From: Actinomycetales bacterium Ga0077552
GTDB lineage: Bacteria > Actinomycetota > Actinomycetes > Actinomycetales > Microbacteriaceae
Length of the DNA: 22,478 nt
Reading direction: 5' to 3'
Assembly: GCA_001464255.1 (NCBI GenBank)
Contig: LNFD01000283.1
Span: forward strand, 1-22,478
Part shown: in pieces, positions 21,550-22,478 of the stretch
How the letters are laid out: each line of letters starts with the position of its first letter
Position numbering within the stretch: position 1 is the stretch's first letter
Program-made: the position numbers and the translations under genes
The notes under the pieces: model-generated
Told to the model about the DNA's origin: nothing
Database searches by the model: none
The model's input: the letters and a program-made list of their open reading frames with translations, nothing else

Positions 21550-22475
21550 CTTTTGGTTTGATCGGCGGCAGGGTTGAGGGATGTCGCGCACTCGTCTTCT
21601 CTCTGATTCTTCTTGGTCTCGTTTGGAGCCGTTGATGCCGACGGCCTCGGCGAAGGGCGGTCGACCTTTTCAGGATCATCGGCGGGTGGTCGAGGCGATC
21701 ATCTGGCGGTTCCGGACGGGCTCGCCGTGGCGTGACCTGCCGGCGGAGTTTGGTCCGTGGCAGACGGCGTGGAAGCGACACAGGCGCTATTCCGGCGACG
21801 GCACGTGGGACAAAATCCACGCCGAGCTGCTGAGCGAAGCGGACTCCGTGGGCAAGATCGACTGGTCGGTCAGTGTGGACTCGACGGTCAACCGGGCTCA
21901 TCAGCACTCGACGAATCTCACCCGGGACACAGGGGGACCTGTCGAATTACAGGAATCTGCGCAGGGAGCCTGCTGATCATGGAATTGGCCGGTCACGTGG
22001 AGGTTTGAGCAGCAAGCTCCACCAGTTGGTCGACGGCCACGGGCTGCCGCTTGTGGTGCTCGTCGGGCCTGGACAGGCCGGCGATGCGCCGATGTTCCCG
22101 GTCTTGATGGCGCATCTCCACGTCGCCCGTCGCGGTCCGGGTCGACCGCGGTCCCGCCCCGATCGAGTGCGCGCCGACAAGGCCTATTCCTCGCGGGCGA
22201 TCCGGCACCACCTGCGCAGCCGGGGCATCGTCGCCGTCATCCCGGAGCCCGCCGACCAGCGCGGCCACCGCAGCCGACGCGGTTCGCACGGCGGCCGACC
22301 GGTGAGCTATGACGTCATCGACTACCGCCACCGCAACGTCGTCGAACGCGGATTCAGTGACACCAAGCAGTGGCGCGGACTCGCCACCCGCTACGACAAA
22401 CTCGCCCTCACCTACCGCGGTGGAGCCGTCCTGCGTGCCATCACACTCTGGCTGAAGCAGTTAGGAGACACGCCC
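21534..22475 (+). mobile_element. IS5-family insertion sequence, about 940 bp, complete
   Basis: It is bounded by perfect inverted repeats and encodes an IS5-type DDE transposase in two overlapping frames. The boundaries depend on the target rule: with a TA duplication the element is 21534-22475; with a CTAG (YTAR) duplication it is 21535-22474. Both fit, because CTAG is part of a palindromic junction. The IS427-type subgroup is likely from the two-frame layout. The window ends on the last base of the right junction. Confidence 0.88.
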
Positions 22476-22478
22476 TAG
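21581..22478 (+). CDS. IS5-family DDE transposase in two frames (orfA 21581-21976, orfB 21873-22478)
   Basis: OrfA (131 aa) carries the DUF4096-type N-terminal domain (RRVVEAIIWRFRTGSPWRDL, then GPWQTAWKRHRRY) and the first catalytic Asp100 in SVSVDSTVNRAHQH. OrfB carries GRSRGGLSSKLH, the second Asp in RADKAYSSRAI and the Glu in RNVVERGFSDTKQWRG. A full transposase needs a change of +1 (or -2) between about 21912 and 21974. In some IS5-family groups this is programmed; here a mutation cannot be excluded. The start at 21581 follows GAGGG closely. The orfB stop codon TAG (22476-22478) lies at the element's edge and is provided by the target site. Confidence 0.85.
22460..22478. repeat. Right terminal inverted repeat of the IS, with target CTAG
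   Basis: GTTAGGAGACACGCCCTAG is the exact inverse of 21531-21549. It forms the last bases of the window. Confidence 0.95.

Noticed and set aside
19876..21591. Long open frame on the minus strand opposite the flavoprotein
   Set aside because: The product is Arg/Ala/Gly-rich without motifs, and the plus-strand gene is clearly the real one.
1..22478. CRISPR arrays, tRNA or rRNA genes, riboswitches, phage genes
   Set aside because: On reading both strands I saw no regular spaced repeats, no tRNA-like or rRNA sequence, and no phage structural or integrase genes. A covariance-model scan was not possible.

Overview
This window is high-GC, gene-dense DNA from an actinobacterium, most likely of the Microbacteriaceae. 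That placement is an inference from GC-rich codon use, GTG starts, an F420-type (DDN) reductase, SufS/SufU, an actinobacterial LexA box and many apparently leaderless genes. It could not be tested by database search.

Layout, left to right. Positions 1-2681 (minus strand) hold an aldo/keto reductase, an MFS exporter broken by a frameshift, and the start of a siderophore-interacting (SIP) protein that runs off the left edge. Positions 2691-3950 (minus) hold a small charged protein and an alpha/beta-hydrolase that share a 69-bp perfect repeat, which makes the small protein a chimera. A DUF4349 lipoprotein (plus) follows. Positions 5113-12504 are a complete mannitol phosphotransferase locus. On the minus strand it runs EIIB-like protein, HPr, enzyme I, mannitol EIICB, EIIA and mannitol-1-phosphate dehydrogenase. 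Divergent from it is a PRD-type regulator of MtlR type. Phosphate would pass PEP > EI > HPr > EIIA > EIIB, and MtlD would turn mannitol-1-phosphate into fructose-6-phosphate. The enzyme I gene carries an apparent deletion that removes its stop and leaves it open in frame into mtlA.

Positions 12523-14949 hold a stand-alone AAA ATPase, a DUF6504-like protein, a perfect SOS box and a DDN-family reductase. Positions 14972-16737 are sufS-sufU for Fe-S cluster assembly. Positions 16750-17142 are a gene-free, repeat-rich stretch with a long inverted repeat and a 6-bp tandem repeat. Positions 17143-21534 hold a DUF389 membrane protein, a Dabb protein, a YbaK/ProX-like deacylase, a CDF-type cation transporter, a small membrane protein and a phytoene-desaturase-like flavoprotein. 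The window ends exactly at the right end of an IS5-family element inserted in a CTAG at the stop codon of that flavoprotein.

Three reading-frame breaks (MFS, enzyme I, transposase) and the end at an IS suggest either real gene decay or assembly error. The most interesting points are the chimeric small protein, the enzyme I lesion, the orphan SOS box, the recurrent -10-like hexamer six bases before start codons, and the intergenic repeats. I see no convincing wholly new multi-gene system.
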